Of a stretch of 13,447 nucleotides of DNA, positions 11,607 to 13,447 are shown piece by piece; positions within the stretch are counted from its first letter, which is position 1; every line of letters starts with the position of its first letter. A program made the translations under genes and the position numbers. The notes below the pieces were generated by a model. It did no database searches and was not told the DNA's origin. It was given only the letters and a program-made list of their open reading frames with translations. Source of the DNA: CAZJZH01 sp964550465 (GTDB lineage: Bacteria; Patescibacteriota; Patescibacteriia; JACRDY01); contig CAZJZH010000034.1 in assembly GCA_964550465.1 (NCBI GenBank), forward strand, positions 1-13,447, in the 5' to 3' direction.

Positions 11607-12560
11607 TTAGTGTCCAAGCAGCATCACCTCTTCGACTAATTGCAAACCGGTGACCTGGTGGACTTTTTGCTTAATAACACTAATAAGCTCCAATACATCA
11701 GCGGCAGTAGCACCGCCGGTGTTGACGATGATATTACCGTGTTTGTCCGACACCGCCGCGCCACCAATCCGCATGCCGCGAAAGCCTAGCGCGGCGTTAA
11801 TAAAGCCAACTGGTAGTTTACCATGTTGGGTGGCAGCCATATAGGCCTGCCGGTCACAGTCCAGCGCGGCAATCAGCCCGTCTGGATCAGCGATCTCTGC
11901 TAGTGGGATATTCTTAAAGACCGAGCCGGCTGACGGTTGACCAGTGTGGCGTAGGCTCCGCTGCTTCAGAAAGCTCGCCATTTCTTGTTCCAGACTGGCG
12001 GTGTCCCCACGCTGCAGCTGGCACTCCATCTGCACCACCTGCCAACCCTGGTCTTTAATCAATGAATGGCGGTAAGTGAAACAACATTGAGACTGGTGCA
12101 ACTGGCGGATCTGTTGCCCATCAAAGATAGTTACGCGGGTGATTAGTTCACCGATGTTATGCCCCCAGGCGCCAGCATTACCTCGCACGGCTCCACCAAC
12201 GTTACCAGGGATACCCACTAGATACTGCGCTCCTGCTAGGCCGGCTTGGGCTGCTTGATCGACAAAGTGACTCAGCTTAACTCCCGAACCAGACACAATC
12301 CGCGTCTCTTCAATGCTAAAGTCAGTGATCTGGTCGGCAATAACCAAGCCAGGTATACCCTCATCAGCGATCAGTAAATTACTGCCACCACCCAGCACAA
12401 AGATAGGCATGCGTTCGGCTGCCGCCCAGGCCACGGCAGCTTGGAGAGCCTGAGCGCTTTTAGCGGCATAAAAATATTCTGCCGGACCACCAATCTGAAA
12501 AGTGGTCATTGGTGCCAGCACCACTTGGCGCTGGATATCCTGCGGGTCAAACTGCTGCAT
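11607..12560 (-). CDS. murB: UDP-N-acetylenolpyruvoylglucosamine reductase MurB
   Basis: MurB reduces UDP-GlcNAc-enolpyruvate to UDP-MurNAc with FAD and NADPH in the cytoplasm. Family motifs in 317 residues are TTFQIGGPAEYF (19-30), the FAD-binding VLGGGSNLLIAD (55-66), GIPGNVGGAVRGNAGAWG (117-133), the catalytic-region TYRHS (162-166), QPSAGSVFKN with the proton-donor Ser213 (208-217), and the C-terminal LVEEV with conserved Glu310-311. GFINAALGFRGMRIGGAAVSDKHGNIIVN fits the C-terminal domain. It begins three bases after the murC stop, so the two are almost certainly translated from one message. No own promoter is seen. Confidence 0.95.
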   Translation of the reverse strand: MQQFDPQDIQRQVVLAPMTTFQIGGPAEYFYAAKSAQALQAAVAWAAAERMPIFVLGGGSNLLIADEGIPGLVIADQITDFSIEETRIVSGSGVKLSHFVDQAAQAGLAGAQYLVGIPGNVGGAVRGNAGAWGHNIGELITRVTIFDGQQIRQLHQSQCCFTYRHSLIKDQGWQVVQMECQLQRGDTASLEQEMASFLKQRSLRHTGQPSAGSVFKNIPLAEIADPDGLIAALDCDRQAYMAATQHGKLPVGFINAALGFRGMRIGGAAVSDKHGNIIVNTGGATAADVLELISVIKQKVHQVTGLQLVEEVMLLGH

Positions 12561-12563
12561 AGA

Positions 12564-13447
12564 CTATTGCAATACCTCCAGTAGCTGTTGACCCACCTGC
12601 CAGTTCTCCCCCGCCCCGACACTGAGCACCACGTCATCACCACTGACCTGTGCTTGCAAATAGGTCACGATAGCTGGGATATCACCTTGGTAACTAACTG
12701 CAGCAAAGCCCCTGTCTTGCATAGCGGTAACTAAGTCAGTAGCAGTAACTGTTGGGTCATCTTCTCGGGCTGAGCCAAAAATATCCATAATAATTACCTC
12801 ATCGGCTGCCGTCAGAGCTTGAGCAAATTCTGCCAGTAAGGCCTGCGTGCGACTATAGCTATGTGGCTGAAATACCACCCATACTTTTTGTTGAGGAAAA
12901 CGCTGCCGGGCCGCTGCCAGTAGTTTTTCAATCTCTACTGGGTGATGAGCATAGTCATCATATATCTGTACGCCATCCACCTGGCCTAATAATTCAAACC
13001 GCCGCTTAACCCCAGTAAACTGCTGCAAGGCAGTCATAGCTGCTTCAACTGGTAATCCCAGGTGTTCAACCACCCGCAGCACCGCTGTGGCGTTCCATTG
13101 GTTGTGTTGGCCAGGCATAGCCAGCTGCAGATCAGCCCCATCAGTCACCCCATAGCTGGTGACTGGACAAGGTGCCTGCGCGGCGATGGCTGCTACCTGT
13201 GGGTCATCGGTAAAGGCCACTAACAGCCCATCCGCCGGCAGCCGCTTGATAAAATCAATAAAGACCTGGTTGTAGGCGGTTTGGTCAGCAAAGTAATCCG
13301 GGTGGTCAAAATCGGCCGAGGTTACAATAACTATTTGAGGTGAATAGTATTGTAGTTTATTTTGGTATTCATCCGCTTCAACTACTAGTAGGTCGCTGCG
13401 GCCGTAGCGGGCGTTGCCACCTAACTGCTCAACTGCTGAGCCCACTA
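12564..13447 (-). CDS. murC: UDP-N-acetylmuramate--L-alanine ligase MurC, 5' end outside window
   Basis: MurC adds L-Ala to UDP-MurNAc using ATP, the first peptide step of peptidoglycan synthesis. The visible C-terminal two thirds (about 294 residues, reading GSAVEQLGG from the edge) contain LLVVEADEYQNK (family EADE), VIVTSADFDHPDYF (DH of the central domain), FTGVKRRFELLG, the signature YDDYAHHPVEIEKLL, FQPHSYSRTQALLAEFAQAL, VIIMDIFGSARE and SVGAGENWQVGQ. The N-terminal Rossmann domain and the ATP P-loop lie beyond the right edge. The codon at 13443-13445 is GTG and internal, not the start. Mpl-type ligases share EADEY, but the C-terminal motifs and adjacency to murB favour MurC. Confidence 0.94.
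   Translation of the reverse strand, partial: VGSAVEQLGGNARYGRSDLLVVEADEYQNKLQYYSPQIVIVTSADFDHPDYFADQTAYNQVFIDFIKRLPADGLLVAFTDDPQVAAIAAQAPCPVTSYGVTDGADLQLAMPGQHNQWNATAVLRVVEHLGLPVEAAMTALQQFTGVKRRFELLGQVDGVQIYDDYAHHPVEIEKLLAAARQRFPQQKVWVVFQPHSYSRTQALLAEFAQALTAADEVIIMDIFGSAREDDPTVTATDLVTAMQDRGFAAVSYQGDIPAIVTYLQAQVSGDDVVLSVGAGENWQVGQQLLEVLQ

Noticed and set aside
1..13447. CRISPR arrays, insertion sequences, integrases, rRNA genes
   Set aside because: No regularly spaced repeats, transposase or integrase motifs, or rRNA sequence were seen.
1..13447. Altered genetic code (UGA recoded, as in some Patescibacteria)
   Set aside because: All conserved proteins read through without in-frame UGA, and gene ends fit normal family lengths.

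Overview
The window looks like chromosomal DNA of a bacterium from the Candidate Phyla Radiation (Patescibacteria). The grounds are genes packed a few bases apart, many small proteins, a short-form HPF lying between murB and secA, a small two-membrane-segment protein of a type I associate with this radiation, and roughly even GC with the standard genetic code. No phylogenetic marker was compared, so the group within the radiation is left open. Almost all genes are on the minus strand. The exceptions are one small membrane protein, one putative RNA gene, one HD hydrolase and one small HTH protein.

Layout, left to right. (1) 1-751: 3' part-open, AT-rich unknown minus-strand gene running off the left edge. 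(2) 845-1205: a tRNA-Thr / rpmG (L33) / tRNA-Trp transcription unit with a good promoter, an 18-bp palindrome in its leader and a terminator after tRNA-Trp. (3) 1297-3921: secF and secD, driven by a promoter at 3942-3969. SecD carries an inserted parvulin-type (PpiC/rotamase) domain whose parts appear in circularly permuted order. (4) 4031-4845: a small operon of ASCH protein, DUF1653 protein and a two-TM protein. (5) 4938-5183: a small plus-strand membrane protein. (6) 5207-5752: a YjjX-type inosine/xanthosine triphosphatase. (7) 5753-6110: a gene-free stretch that holds a putative structured RNA with its own promoter, closing helix, internal hairpins and terminator. (8) 6111-6566: a plus-strand HD-domain alarmone-hydrolase-like protein, flanked by two 35-bp near-identical repeats. 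(9) 6598-8182: NUDIX hydrolase, a 48-residue zinc-ribbon-like protein and a GalE-like epimerase on the minus strand. (10) 8262-8471: a small HTH protein divergent from the NUDIX gene. (11) 8483-13447: murC (partial), murB, hpf and secA, in that transcriptional order.

How the genes fit together. SecA, SecD and SecF are three parts of the same Sec export machine, present in two separate transcription units. MurC and MurB act in successive cytoplasmic steps of peptidoglycan precursor synthesis. HPF, the HD alarmone hydrolase-like protein and L33 relate to ribosome function and the growth state. YjjX-like and NUDIX proteins are house-cleaning nucleotide hydrolases.

The points most worth a second look are the permuted parvulin module inside SecD, the putative structured RNA at 5798-5976, and the duplicated terminator/galE-tail repeat around the HD gene, which looks like the scar of an insertion.
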